Assembly: GCF_047511655.1 (NCBI RefSeq)
Contig: NC_133394.1
Location: 56,390,501-56,454,500, forward strand
Direction: 5' to 3'
DNA from: Castor canadensis
Taxonomy: Eukaryota; Chordata; Mammalia; Rodentia; Castoridae
DNA length: 64,000 nucleotides
Shown here: in pieces, positions 36,565 to 46,664 of the stretch
How the letters are laid out: the number at the start of each line of letters is the position of its first letter
Position numbering within the stretch: the first letter of the stretch is position 1
Translations under genes and position numbers: made by a program
The notes under the pieces: model-generated
Told to the model about the DNA's origin: nothing
Databases searched by the model: none
The model's input: the letters and a program-made list of their open reading frames with translations, nothing else

Positions 36565-36686
36565 CAACAAGAAGCCAAACAACATTGGAATTGTGTTCTG
36601 TAAGAAAATCTTCTAGTTGAGTGATACTGGGGACAATACTGTCATTCTTTCTTTGATCCATTACTGAAGATTTTACAGAATAGCAC
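36565..36686 (-). CDS. BLTP1: BLTP1 exon 2, start codon (residues 1-33)
   Basis: The start codon is at 36661-36659 and gives MDQRKNDSIVPSITQ, the recognisable N-terminus of BLTP1. Coding length here is 97 nt (32 codons plus 1 nt). The donor is TTG|GTAAGT, with the exon ending at 36565. The acceptor is taken as CCCTTAG just above 36686, leaving about 25 nt of 5' UTR in this exon; a closer AG at 36665-36666 is a weaker choice. Residues 27-32 open the hydrophobic membrane anchor that continues in exon 3. Confidence 0.93.
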
Positions 36687-36955
36687 CTAAGGGTCTAAAT
36701 GAGGCCAAAGGTTAAATTTAGAATCAGCGAGTCATAAAATTACAAGAGGAATCATGAAAAGAGGGGAAAGTTAATTAATAAATAAGGCTTATTATATCAA
36801 CTTGTTTACTTCAACAATGAGAATACAAAACACAACAAAGTATGCCCACATTTCTTTCCAAAACATAAGACAGTGGGTCATATTTGTAATGTCCTCATCT
36901 CCTCATTCAAACTATGAGTACAAACTAAGGCTCAATTACTAAAAGAAACATCATT

Positions 36956-37172
36956 CTTTTTTTTTTTGTGGTACTGGGATTTGAACTCAGGGCTTCATGC
37001 TTCCAAAACAGGCATCTACTGCTTCAGCCATACCTCCAGTCCATTTTTCACTGGTTATTTTGAAGATGGGGTCACACAAACTGTTTGCCCAGGCTGGCCT
37101 CAAACCTGGATGCTCCCAATCTCAGCCTCCCACGTAGCCAGGATCATAGGAATGAGTCACTGGCACCAAGCT
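36956..37172 (-). mobile_element. Composite tRNA-like + B1 SINE, antisense
   Basis: The reversed tRNA-like unit (GTACTGGGATTTGAACTCAG) is followed by reversed B1 (TTTGCCCAGGCTGGCCTCAA, TCAGCCTCCCACGTAGCCAG), giving the same dimer as at 24371-24602 on the other strand. Confidence 0.88.
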
Positions 37173-37199
37173 TGATTTATTCTTAAATCTAATGAGAAA

Positions 37200-37330
37200 T
37201 ATCTATCTTAGCAAGGTGTGGTGGTGCCCATCTATAGTCCCAGCACTCACAAGAATAAAGCAAGATTTAGAGTTTAAGGTCAGCCTGGGCTACACGGTGA
37301 GACTGTCTCAAAAACAACAACAAAGAATCT
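37200..37330 (+). mobile_element. B1-type SINE
   Basis: GCAAGGTGTGGTGGTGCCCA, AGGTCAGCCTGGGCTACACG, GTCTCAAAAACAACAACAAAG tail. Confidence 0.9.
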
Positions 37331-38100
37331 ACTGCATAATCTTCATTGAGCAAATGATGGAACAGGAAAAATAAGTTGGTTGGTTCCTTTTCCTTACCTT
37401 TCCTAACAGTTCAACCTAAAAGCTTTAAGGTGAAGTAAAGTATGGCAGGCATCTGGATGGGAAGAGATGGACAAGGGTCTTACTGACCTAGAACTGGATA
37501 TCAGAACCTGGTAAGAGTAAATGAAGTATCCACTTGTGTGAAGGTTTATGGAGCAGATACAGCACCTAAAAGTGTCAAAGCTAGAGTGAGATGAGGAGGG
37601 CGTATTTGCAAAAAGAGGCTAGGAGCAGTGTGCTGAAGCCTGAGAGGAAGGAGGGCATCTATAGCAGGGCACAGAGTGACAAGAAGCAATACAGCTCAAC
37701 TTCTCGGAACCTGAGAAGACTGAGAGCCTGAGCAGAGTAAGAAGAGCATCTGTACAGGAAGGTTTCCTGGTGCAGAATATCAGCCAGAACCAGGAAGAAG
37801 ATATCACACCTGAAAGGGGTAAGTAGGGCATCCATGCAGGAGAGAAATCTGAAGAGTGTATGAGAATAGAAGTGTAAGCAGGATAAGGAGAGTATACCTG
37901 GAGGTGGCCCATGCAGTGGGTAGGGGAAGAGGGTTAATCAATTAAATAAATATATTAAGGATAATGAGAACCAAGTTACTCACGTTGTAGGATATATACA
38001 GGAGGGAAATTAGAATGAACCCTGGGTGATAGATAAGAACTGGAGATATGGTTTTCAATATAAAGAATTATAGAAAAGAGCTATAAATTTATCTATGTAT
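37331..38100. other. Intron 1, purine-rich unassigned segment
   Basis: From about 37430 to 37930 the plus strand is rich in AG with repeated motifs such as GAAGA and GTGAGA. No gene or repeat family recognised. Confidence 0.4.
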
Positions 38101-38104
38101 ATAT

Positions 38105-38135
<31 letters not shown>

Positions 38136-38140
38136 CATAT
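38101..38140 (+). repeat. (TG)n microsatellite
   Basis: Run of TG dinucleotides, interrupted near its start. Confidence 0.9.
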
Positions 38141-39455
38141 GTTCACTAACAGGTCTAGAGAGCAGGAACACTCCAGCAAAAATGAATATAGAACTTTGCT
38201 TCTAAAAAACCACTTTCTATTGAGAAAAATCCGGGCACAGAAAGTAAAGGTCAGCCTTGTTTTCCAAACAGGAAAGAAGTACTCAAAAACTGATTGGGAC
38301 ATGTGAAAAGGACACAGGGCCAGTTTCAAAAGTCTTCCAAACACAAAATATAAGACAACTTAAAAAAAATGAGAGTATCACATTAAAATTCATTAAATAA
38401 AACAGGAATCTGTGAGTCCATACCAATATAAATAATAAATTCTGATGAGCAACAGGATAGTCTTATCACCTCGGAAAAACTCCCCCAAAATATTTATTTA
38501 AGACAAAGGAGGAAAAGAGGGACTTTGATTAAAACAGTTAATTGGGTAATCAAAGTAAACAAAATCAGTAACAGAATAAATCAAAATGTACACTTCTTAA
38601 TACAGGAATACAGTCTTACTTCTGTGCTATTCCTGCCAAAACATGCCTATAACCTAAATATAATCCACCTGGGCCCTCTCTCCTCATGGTTTATTAACAG
38701 TAAGAATTGTTTTATTTTCTTGTATCCATAATACTGATAATTTTTAACATAGCCACAATATTCAAATTTATCATTTTAAATGGAATTTTATATATTATTT
38801 AAGAACATAACTGATCAACATGTTATGAAACATGCTCTCTATATTTCCATGATTCATCTATATCTTCTTCATTCTTCCTTAATTCCACATTACTCATTTC
38901 AAAACTTCTATCTAACATTAGAAAAGAAATTGTGGCAACTGTTTATTATATTAATATACAATGAGAGAAGAGCATGAAATGTTAAGTGGTTGAATCAAAC
39001 ACAGAATGAACCACATATTTATCAACCTTCTTAATTTACCACCACTGCTACTACTATCATTTTAAGAAATCTTTCTGGTTGGTCAATGGATCCTAGGTTA
39101 CAGTTAGGTGAATTAAGATCTAGCTTTGTATTGTACCCTAGGGTGATTGTAGATAACAACATAATTCTATATTTGAAAAAAGCTGAAAGAAAGGATTTTG
39201 AATATTTTCACCACAAAGAAATGATAAATGTTTGAGGAGATAAATATGCTTACCCTGATTTTAACATTACACAACATAAACACATAATGAATTATCATAT
39301 GGTATCCCGCCAACATGCAAATTTTATGTAAATTAAAAATTTAAGAAGAACATTATTTTTCAAAATTAACTGCCCACAAAAAATTTATAAATACTGTATT
39401 CAAGCTATTTTATTTCTCTCCAACTGGATAAAAGAAATAAAAATATCTAACACGG
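38141..39455. other. Intron 1 unassigned segment
   Basis: AT-rich sequence without recognised features. Confidence 0.45.
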
Positions 39456-39550
39456 GAACCAGGTGTGGTGGTACACACCTGTAATCTTTGATGTCCTTGG
39501 AATCCCAGCACCTGGGAAACTGGAGGAAAAGGTTTGCAAGCTCCAGTCCT
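39456..39550 (+). mobile_element. B1-type SINE, truncated
   Basis: AACCAGGTGTGGTGGTACAC ... GGAATCCCAGCACCTGGGAA, then the homology fades. Confidence 0.8.
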
Positions 39551-39939
39551 ACATAAAGTTTATCAAAATCCTAGTTTACCACTGCAACTTGAAGCTATTA
39601 AAGATTCGTGATTTATTAACTAATATAAAAGATTATAAATACAATTATCATCTGACTGGTGCTCATTTTCTAATCTTTTACATAAACCAAAAAATCTTTG
39701 CATATAAAAATCGAGAAAATATATGAGTTCCCAAAAATGTTGCTTTCTAGAAAATTCACTAGTCTACTAATCTCCAAGGCCATAATGAACACTACTCTAT
39801 TAATAGTACCTTGAAATAACGACTACTAAATGGCACCAAATAGTACTTGTCAAATGAGCTAAACTGCTTCTTAATTGTTTAACCATATCTTATACTATTC
39901 TCCACAGAACTCATAATTTAAAAATATACTTAAAACTAC

Positions 39940-40115
39940 ACGTGGTGGTAATCACATGTAATCCCAGCACATGAGAGGCTGGGACAGGAGAATCACAGTC
40001 ACAGGTCAGTTTGAGATACAGAGCAAAATTCTATTTCAAAAGAAAAAAAAAATATATATATATGTATACACACACATATACACATATAAACACACACATA
40101 TACATGAACAATATT
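39940..40115 (+). mobile_element. B1-type SINE with TA/CA tail
   Basis: CACGTGGTGGTAATCACATG, GGCTGGGACAGGAGAATCAC, an A run, then a (TA)/(CA) tail to about 40110. Confidence 0.85.
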
Positions 40116-40147
40116 CTATAATAACAAATCAAAAGTAGACGAACTCA

Positions 40148-40465
40148 TTTTTTTCTCTTTTTCTTGGCAGTATGGGATTTGTGCTTACTAGACAGAGGCT
40201 CTACTGCTTCAGCAAAGCTTCCACTCATTTTGCTCTGACTATTTTGGGGACAGGGTCTCTTTTTTGCCCAGGTTGGCCTGGACTGTGATCCTTCTATTTT
40301 ATGCTTCCCTCCTTCACTGGGATGCCAGGCAAGTGCACCACACCCAGCCTTTTTCCTTTGAGATGGGGGCTCCTGAACTTTTGTCCAGCTGGCCTCAAAC
40401 CATGATCCTCTGAATCTCAGCCTCCCAAGTAGTAAGGATTAAAAGACAGCACCCAGTTTCATTTC
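40148..40465 (-). mobile_element. Compound SINE, antisense (tRNA-like plus two B1 units)
   Basis: Reversed tRNA-like remnant (TATGGGATTTGTGCTTACTA), then two reversed B1 blocks: one with TTTGCCCAGGTTGGCCTGGA, and a second with CCAGCTGGCCTCAAACCATG and TCAGCCTCCCAAGTAGTAAG. Confidence 0.78.
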
Positions 40466-41330
40466 TCTATTTAAAAAACCTTTATAAACATGGCAAATTA
40501 AAGAACAAGCAAAAACAAAACACATGTTGATACTTGATAATCAAGCCACAGATTTCTCTGGATTTCTCCTGCCGATTGTATGACACATCAACCAAATATC
40601 AATAGTCCAAAAGTCAGGTAAAATGATTTGTAAGTCACATTATACACCATGCATTACTACACCAACATTCCCTGACCACATAGGCAGATTAAGCCAGAAA
40701 TGAAAAAAAAAGTCAGCTTTTGTCTATCCGAGGTTTAACTAGAAATTATGTTTTGAAAAAATCTTACCAAAAAAATTTATCCAAGTTTTTATTTCCGTGA
40801 GTCTGAAGTACTCGGTTTTTTTCTTTCTCTTCTGTTTAGAAGGCCGTTCTGTAGTGTTTCAGCTTAACAAATCCGAAATGAACATTTTAACCACTTATAC
40901 CAGGTATTTGGCCTTATTAGCAGTGTAACCGTTTGGGCTTCAATGATTTCACCATGAAAGAAACTTTAATTGTTGATCCAATATTACATTTCCTTTTAAG
41001 TCTCAAAACGGAAAATATTCCTAAATCTAGAATAAGACCACAATTTCCAAAGTAAGCTCTTCCAAAAGTTTCAAATCACTGTCTTATAGAAAGCACATGA
41101 GGTTGCCACATGTTGTTGATGGGTTCTGGAGGAAAAACTCTACCTTTAAAACATACTCAAAAGTGTGGCCTGGGAAAACCTTTTCTATCAAATTTATGCA
41201 TCCTTGCTGGCAAGAAGGGTGCCTTACTTTCCTTTCTATTCCGGCACCCTGCACACTTTACCAAATGAAAATAGCCTTATAAGCTCTTGAGATGCTAGAA
41301 TGACAGTATGGCATACAACAGGTGAAGGGT
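40466..41330. other. Intron 1, segment before the CpG island
   Basis: No exon-like or repeat-like sequence recognised. Confidence 0.45.
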
Positions 41331-41334
41331 CTGT

Positions 41335-41515
41335 AAAGGAATCAGATGACCTGGCTGACTCACAGCTCTGACTTTGGACAAGTTACCCTTACTTTAGAGG
41401 TATGGGCTTTCATTCTCTCATTTGGAAAGTGGGAATAATAACAGACTTACATAATAGAATTTTTGATGATTAAGTGAGATAATATATCCACACATCTCTC
41501 AATAGTTAACACAAG
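41335..41515 (+). repeat. MIR remnant
   Basis: TTTGGACAAGTTACCCTTAC, then TCATTTGGAAAGTGGGAATA and TGATTAAGTGAGATAATATA follow the MIR consensus order. Confidence 0.75.
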
Positions 41516-42020
41516 ACAGATATTCTGGTTAATTTGTTTGTATTTATACTTTCTCTAGTTAAACTAAATCAGCTGAAAACTTTTACTCTTAGACTTTACA
41601 AACCCACGACTGCTTTCCAAGAATTCTTGCCCTTCACCCTCTATTGCCAACTTTACTAAGTCCGGTGTGGGAGTCAGGCCAAGGTCTGAAGGTCTTATGA
41701 CCAAAAGCCACTGTTTGCACCGAGTGAGGCGCACAAGCACCCATGAGAACCCAAGCACACCTAGCAAGCTAGGAGACCCGGAGGCTGCAAGGCTTCCTCC
41801 TCACCTGAGGTAAAGCGACCCTGGGTGAAGCGCCTGCGGGGTCCCCGGGGCTGTGCTCTCAGGCTGCTGGCCGACCTAGCCAGTGCCTGGTACTTCCCAC
41901 CTGCCCCATGCCTAGCGCGACGCCTGCCCACCTAGCTGCAGAAACGTCCCCGCAGGGCCCACTCCATCACCGGGTCCCCAACCACTGGCGGCCGCAGCCC
42001 TTCCGGGTCCCCTGACTCAC

Positions 42021-42150
42021 CCGCGACGCCGGTCCGCAGCTCCGCGTGATGCAGCGTGATGCAGCTCAGGGTAGCAAAGGACAACAGAAGGAGTCGTCAC
42101 CACAGCAGGCAGCCTAGGAAGCCAAATCTGTCAGAGGCGGACAGGACAGA
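42021..42150 (-). other. BLTP1: Putative non-coding exon 1 of BLTP1 (5' UTR)
   Basis: On the minus strand a perfect donor GCGG|GTGAGT lies with its last exon base at 42021, inside the CpG island. The exon would carry only 5' UTR, because the conserved start codon is in the next exon at 36661. The 5' limit is a guess. The exon contains a short tandem duplication (GTGATGCAGC twice, 42046-42065 on the plus strand). A second strong donor, CTCAG|GTGAGG with last exon base 41805, could be an alternative end or an alternative first exon. Confidence 0.5.
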
Positions 42151-42440
42151 TGCCCAGACGCTCTTGGAAAAGGTACCGCCCACCTGGGCTCGGCCAGGCA
42201 GGACCCATCTCCTCACTCAGGCAAGTGCCAGGCGGCCGGGACCTCTTCGTTTGTCTCCGGGGCCCGCGAATCCTGGGCCGTGGCGACTCGGAGCCCAACC
42301 CGGCCCCGCGAGTTCTGCCGGCGCCCACACCCTCTACCCGTCGCTCCCGCCGCCGCCCCGGCTCCAGCTTCAGGTAGGGGGCCTGTGACAGCCAAGAAGA
42401 GGAGGAGGGGAGGAGCCCACACTGAGGCTGCTCGGCGCTG

Positions 42441-42508
42441 CGTCAACAGACTACGTCACACGTCAGGGCGACGGCGCCAGGAAATACGTCACTGGAGCCC
42501 CGCCCAGG
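42441..42508. promoter_or_regulatory. CREB/ATF half-site cluster with GC box
   Basis: Four CGTCA half-sites lie within 51 bp (42441-42445, 42454-42458, 42461-42465, 42487-42491). Two of them are in the TACGTCA context typical of CREB/ATF sites. A GC box of Sp1 type (GCCCCGCCCAGG) follows at 42497-42508. The placement at the outer edge of the CpG island suggests a core promoter element. Factor occupancy is inferred. Confidence 0.6.
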
Positions 42509-42560
42509 AGCGTGCTGAGCCCAGCGCCACTCCCCTCTCCCTGAGGTGAGGGCGGAGCCT

Positions 42561-43084
42561 GGATACTGAGTCTAGGTTGCTAGCTAATTTCAAATCACCT
42601 TGGTACCCATCCCGAGGGGAAGTTTATGGCCCTCCTGACAGCAGGGGATAGAGATAAGCCCACTTAGGAGAGGGAAGCTAACAAAAACGAGAATCCGATA
42701 GGTGGGTGACAGGAAATGCTTTTATAACAATCCATGGAGGAAATTTGATTGCTTGAAATGCTGACACACTGAATCTCTCAAATAAGTGTATCGTATTTTA
42801 TTGTTGTTGTATTAATGAAAGTGGCTTGACTCTCACCATTCTTAAAGAAAAACGCTCTTAACATTATTCAGCTGGAAAACTAAGACAAACAACCTTCGGG
42901 AATTAGAGGGTTATTGCAGATACTTATTTCCACACTTCTGTGTGCAAACTACAAGAGGAAGAGAAAAATGGGAAACAGTCTTAGCTCTGTGGAAGATTTC
43001 ACGTTTCCTGGAGCAGATGTGAATGTGCACATACAACTAGTAATGCACAGTAATCCACCAGCAATAGCAAGCTGCTTAGTATTG
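42561..43084. other. Intergenic DNA upstream of BLTP1
   Basis: Immediately outside the CpG island. No gene or repeat recognised. A plus-strand donor-like CTGAG|GTGAGG lies at the island edge (42546). Confidence 0.45.
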
Positions 43085-43260
43085 ATTCATTAATCCTCCC
43101 AAAACCCTGTAAAGGGAATTCTCATCTTCCTCTTTTTCTACATTTCACAAATCAAAAAACTACCGAACAGTTAAATACTTTGCCAAACTAGACAGCTAGG
43201 ATTTGTATCCAAGCACTGTGGCACTAAAGTTCATTTTCATAAGCATTACTGTAAACTGCC
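43085..43260 (-). repeat. MIR remnant, antisense
   Basis: CCCTGTAAAGGGAATTCTCAT, ACAAATCAAAAAACTACCG and GACAGCTAGGATTTGTATCC resemble the reversed MIR core. Confidence 0.6.
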
Positions 43261-43399
43261 TCTCAATGTCTGAACCTCTAGGTTTGACTTCCTTCTGGAG
43301 CTCCAGTACCCACATCTCCTAATATGTCCATATGGGACTTCCACTTTTAAAAGCAACAAATATGGAACAAAATTTAAGATAGAGCCAAAAAACACATGA

Positions 43400-43960
43400 T
43401 ATACCATAAGTAACTCATGCACCCATCATCTAGTTCCCCCAGTGGTTCTTACACATAATTCTAATACAATATAAAAATCGGAAATTTGACATTGGTACAA
43501 AATGTGAGTATAGCTTTATGTCAGGTTATCACATGTAAATTCATGTAGCCATCACTGCAAGCAAAACATAGAATTCTTTTATCACCAGAAAGGCCTCCTG
43601 CTACTTTTTATAGTCAACACCCACTTCCTTCCCTAATCCCTGGCAACCACATTATCTATCATCCAGTTTTTTAATGTTATCTTTGAGAATGTTATATGAA
43701 TGAAGCCACACAATATATAACCTTCAGAGATTGGCTGTTTCATTCTACTTAATGCCCTTGAGATATCAAAGTCATTGCATATGTCAGTAGATTCATCTTT
43801 TCATTACTGAGTAGTAGTCCATGGTCTAAATGTTCAACACACTCTTTTTGGTTATTTGCAGTATTACAAATAAGCAACTATGAACACCTGTGTACAGGTT
43901 TTTTTGGTGTATCCTAGAGATTTAAAAAAGGAAAAAGAGATGTAAATTTTTCTTGGACTT
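43400..43960 (-). mobile_element. Ancient L1 3' region, antisense
   Basis: CATGCACCCATCATCTAGTT, then CCTGGCAACCACATTATCTA and GATTCATCTTTTCATTACTGA are landmarks of reversed old L1 3' UTR/ORF2 ends. Confidence 0.65.
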
Positions 43961-44054
43961 GATGCTCCCCACCCCATGCCATTTACCCAGGATCTCATTG
44001 AACACAGTTTATAACATTTTATCTCAATACCTCATATCAGTTTGGAAATAACTA

Positions 44055-44170
44055 ATGTTTTCAAAACTCCTTATTTTTCAAATAAAGAAACAGAAATTCC
44101 TATGATTGTAACTTGTAAAGCCAGAATAAAAACCAAGGTCTGCTGACATCTTGTCCACTGTTCCTATATT
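44055..44170 (-). repeat. Possible MIR remnant, antisense
   Basis: AAATAAAGAAACAGAAATTCC and AAAGCCAGAATAAAAACCAAG resemble the reversed MIR core. Weak. Confidence 0.45.
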
Positions 44171-44359
44171 ATAAAACAGTCTTGTCAAATGAGGTCCAAA
44201 CAGGTCTGGAAATTCTTCCAAATACTGATTACAGTGTATGGGAAGGATGAAAACATCTGCAGTATCCAGAGAAAGCTGAAAGTTTTTAAGCTAAGCCTAA
44301 CAGGATTACCCAGTGTGTAGTTTTCATGAAAATGAAAACTAAAATCTATACCCCTACCC

Positions 44360-44450
44360 CAACCCTGGAGTAGTTATCAAACTCAACTCCTTTTGCTTGC
44401 TAAGCAGGTGCTCTCCCACTGAACTATGCCTCTAACCTTTCAGACTACAG
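44360..44450 (-). mobile_element. tRNA-derived SINE, antisense, diverged
   Basis: TTGCTTGCTAAGCAGGTGCT followed by CTCCCACTGAACTATGCCTC is the reversed SINE core. Confidence 0.8.
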
Positions 44451-45280
44451 TCTTAATTATTTTTTGAAAGTAAACAGTTATTTCATTTTATGATGATGTA
44501 TCACATCTCTTTAAAATAAATTGCTCTTTACCAGAATAGATAAATGAAATGGTGATTATTTGACCCAAGCCCTTCAGGAAACATCATGATAAAAAAATTT
44601 ATCTTATTTTATAGCTATTTGTTTGCATTATTTTATTGATCATTTAAGGGAGATGAGAATTGAAATGATGAGGAAATGGGCACTATCCAAATCTGTTTGG
44701 TAGAGTAGATGCATATAAACAACCATAATTAAAAGAGAACTGGTTGAGTGCTAGTGGAAGAGAAATAGTGATGCCCATTCTCAAAATTCCCATCTTCGAT
44801 ATGAACCATTTGATGGAGTCACAACAAGGTCATGGTTTGATGTTGCTTAGAGTTCTGCTCATTTTTCAGGAGCCAGAATGGTAGATGAAGTTTGTGTGAT
44901 TCCCCATTCCTGAAATACCACACATTGTGATGACAGTGAGTAGGATTATGTCAGACAGATGTGGAGAGCAGAGTGGCTTGGATGGAATAACTGGCTTAAC
45001 CAATGGCATTGAGGTTGGAAAACAGAATGTGTTTAGAAATTAACATACAATTCAATTCTGTGGTAAAAGAATAATTGAGAGTGATTTAGAAACTATGTTA
45101 TAAAGGATCATGAACACCTGACAGGCGCAGCCAATAAAGGTTTTTGGGCAGGTGAGGGGCATGGAACTTTCTTTCAAAGAACATAGCAAAAAATCTAATC
45201 ATTACTTCAGATTCAAATACTTACGATTAATGTGGATACCTTAAATATGTCTTTCTCTTCCTGGTTCTTTCTTGTCTTTA
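44451..45280. other. Intergenic unassigned segment
   Basis: No gene or repeat family recognised. Confidence 0.45.
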
Positions 45281-45283
45281 GTG

Positions 45284-45485
45284 TGTGGGGTGTGTGTGTG
45301 TGTGCGTGTGTGTGTGTTACGGGAGATTGAACCCTGAGCCTCAAGCATGCCAGGCAAGTAATCTATCACTTAAACTCTACGCCCAACCCTTACTTTTCAT
45401 TTTGTATTTGAGACAGGCTTTCACAACTTTTTTTCTCAAACTGGCCTTGAACTTGGATCCTTCTGCAGCCACTGAGTAACTGTTC
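45284..45485 (-). mobile_element. (TG)n and composite SINE, antisense
   Basis: A TG run (45287-45318) leads into a reversed tRNA-like unit (GATTGAACCCTGAGCCTCAA) and a B1-like end (AAACTGGCCTTGAACTTGGA). Confidence 0.75.
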
Positions 45486-45859
45486 CTTATCATTTCTTTC
45501 ATTAGCTTTAATTGTTTCCATCTTTTTAATGTTAGCATCAGTCTGTCTTTTTGTACCTGCTCTATAATTGCCCATAATCTACAGTAGAAACATTACTATA
45601 ATTTTTGAACATTGTTTTGAGAATATTTGAATTACTTTGACTTGATTCTTCTTTTTGATTTTTTTTTTTGTGTACTAAAGGTTTTCTATGGAAAAAAGAT
45701 CCACGTTTCTATTTAATGTGATGCTGAAGATTTGTATGAGTTAATGCTTTTGTAGTTACTAGTTATTTGCTCAAAGGCTTACCTACACTGTAACATTTAA
45801 ATTCTATGTACTCATCAACAGGAGCACAGCTCCACAGCCCTGGTGTATGTTGACGGTTT

Positions 45860-46058
45860 TTCTATGTGCTTTATTTTTTTATTGCATAGTGAAAAAATTA
45901 TATAGTTGTATATAATTAAGGAGTACAAAATGATGTTATGATTTTTAATACAATATGGATTATTAAATCAAGCCAATGTATCATCACCTTAAATATTTGA
46001 CATTTTGTGAGATTTAAAATTCATTCTTATAGCAAGATTTAAATGTATAAAACTCAAC

Positions 46059-46094
<36 letters not shown>

Positions 46095-46640
46095 TACTTG
46101 GAATAGAACCCTGGGCCTCACCCTTGGTAGGCAAGTGCCCTATCACCTGAGTCACCCTATAAAACTTTTTTTTAAAAATAGGTTCTAACTATGCTGAAGG
46201 TAGCTTCAAATTCCTGAGTCTTCTGCTTCCACCTCTTGAGTAGCTAAGCTTACAGGTGTACACCACCACTCCCAGTTAGAACTTAGCTGTATTCATCACA
46301 CTATACAATTGGTCTAAAAAACATACAAACTTCCTATCTAACTGAGGACCTGTATTCTTTGTCAATCATTTACTCATTCCCTCTCTCCCCAGCTTTTAGT
46401 AACCAACATTTTAACTTCTACCTCTAGGAGATCAACTGTTTTGGATTCCACGTAGAAATGAGTGCATGCAGTAATTTATCTTCTATGTTTGGCTTATTTC
46501 ACCTAGCATAATGTTCTCCAATTCCATCCATGCCATCACAAATAACAATGATTTTTTTCTACTGATGAATCATATTTGATTGGGTATATGTACCACATTT
46601 TTTAATCCATTCTTTCCTTGGGTAGTTACAATAATCTTTC
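45860..46640 (-). mobile_element. Ancient L1, antisense, interrupted by SINE
   Basis: Reversed old L1 3' end (AATTAAGGAGTACAAAATGA, CCAATGTATCATCACCTTAA) and, after the SINE, TTATTTCACCTAGCATAATG and CATTTTTTAATCCATTCTTT. Confidence 0.7.
46056..46283 (-). mobile_element. (TG)n and composite SINE, antisense
   Basis: A TG run at 46060-46094, then the reversed tRNA-like unit (GAACCCTGGGCCTCACCCTT) and a B1-like end (AGGTGTACACCACCACTCCC). Confidence 0.78.
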
Positions 46641-46664
46641 CTTATTTCCTTATTTAGTATTTTC

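Larger units (their letters stand above)
1..42430 (-). other. BLTP1: BLTP1 gene, 5' part (promoter to intron 10)
   Basis: BLTP1 (KIAA1109) encodes a very large bridge-like lipid-transfer protein. From knowledge of the family it is anchored in the endoplasmic reticulum, forms a long hydrophobic groove at membrane contact sites, and is needed for phospholipid supply, endocytosis and GPI-anchor synthesis; human loss causes Alkuraya-Kucinskas syndrome. In the sequence, nine coding exons on the minus strand (36661 down to 5057) join into one open frame of 1046 nt with consistent phases. The frame starts with MDQRKNDSIVPSITQ and gives a membrane segment at residues 27-47 followed by the conserved N-terminal chorein-like region. 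The remaining ~4600 residues expected for the family lie off the left edge. Transcription runs from the CpG island near 42 kb. The right-hand limit given here is approximate because the transcription start is not visible. Confidence 0.95.
41780..42560 (-). promoter_or_regulatory. BLTP1: CpG-island promoter of BLTP1
   Basis: This is the only long GC-rich, CpG-dense stretch in the window outside L1 5' UTRs. It lies just upstream of the BLTP1 start-codon exon and contains GC boxes (for example around 42497-42508), a cluster of CRE half-sites and strong minus-strand splice donors. No TATA box is apparent. This fits a housekeeping-type promoter with dispersed starts, probably between about 42100 and 42440. 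The exact start sites cannot be read from sequence alone. Confidence 0.8.

Noticed and set aside
42213..42446. Minus-strand frame with a signal-peptide-like start in the CpG island
   Set aside because: The leucine-rich start looks like a signal sequence but the rest is Ala/Gly/Arg-rich, typical of chance frames in CpG islands. No conserved domain, and it overlaps the promoter.
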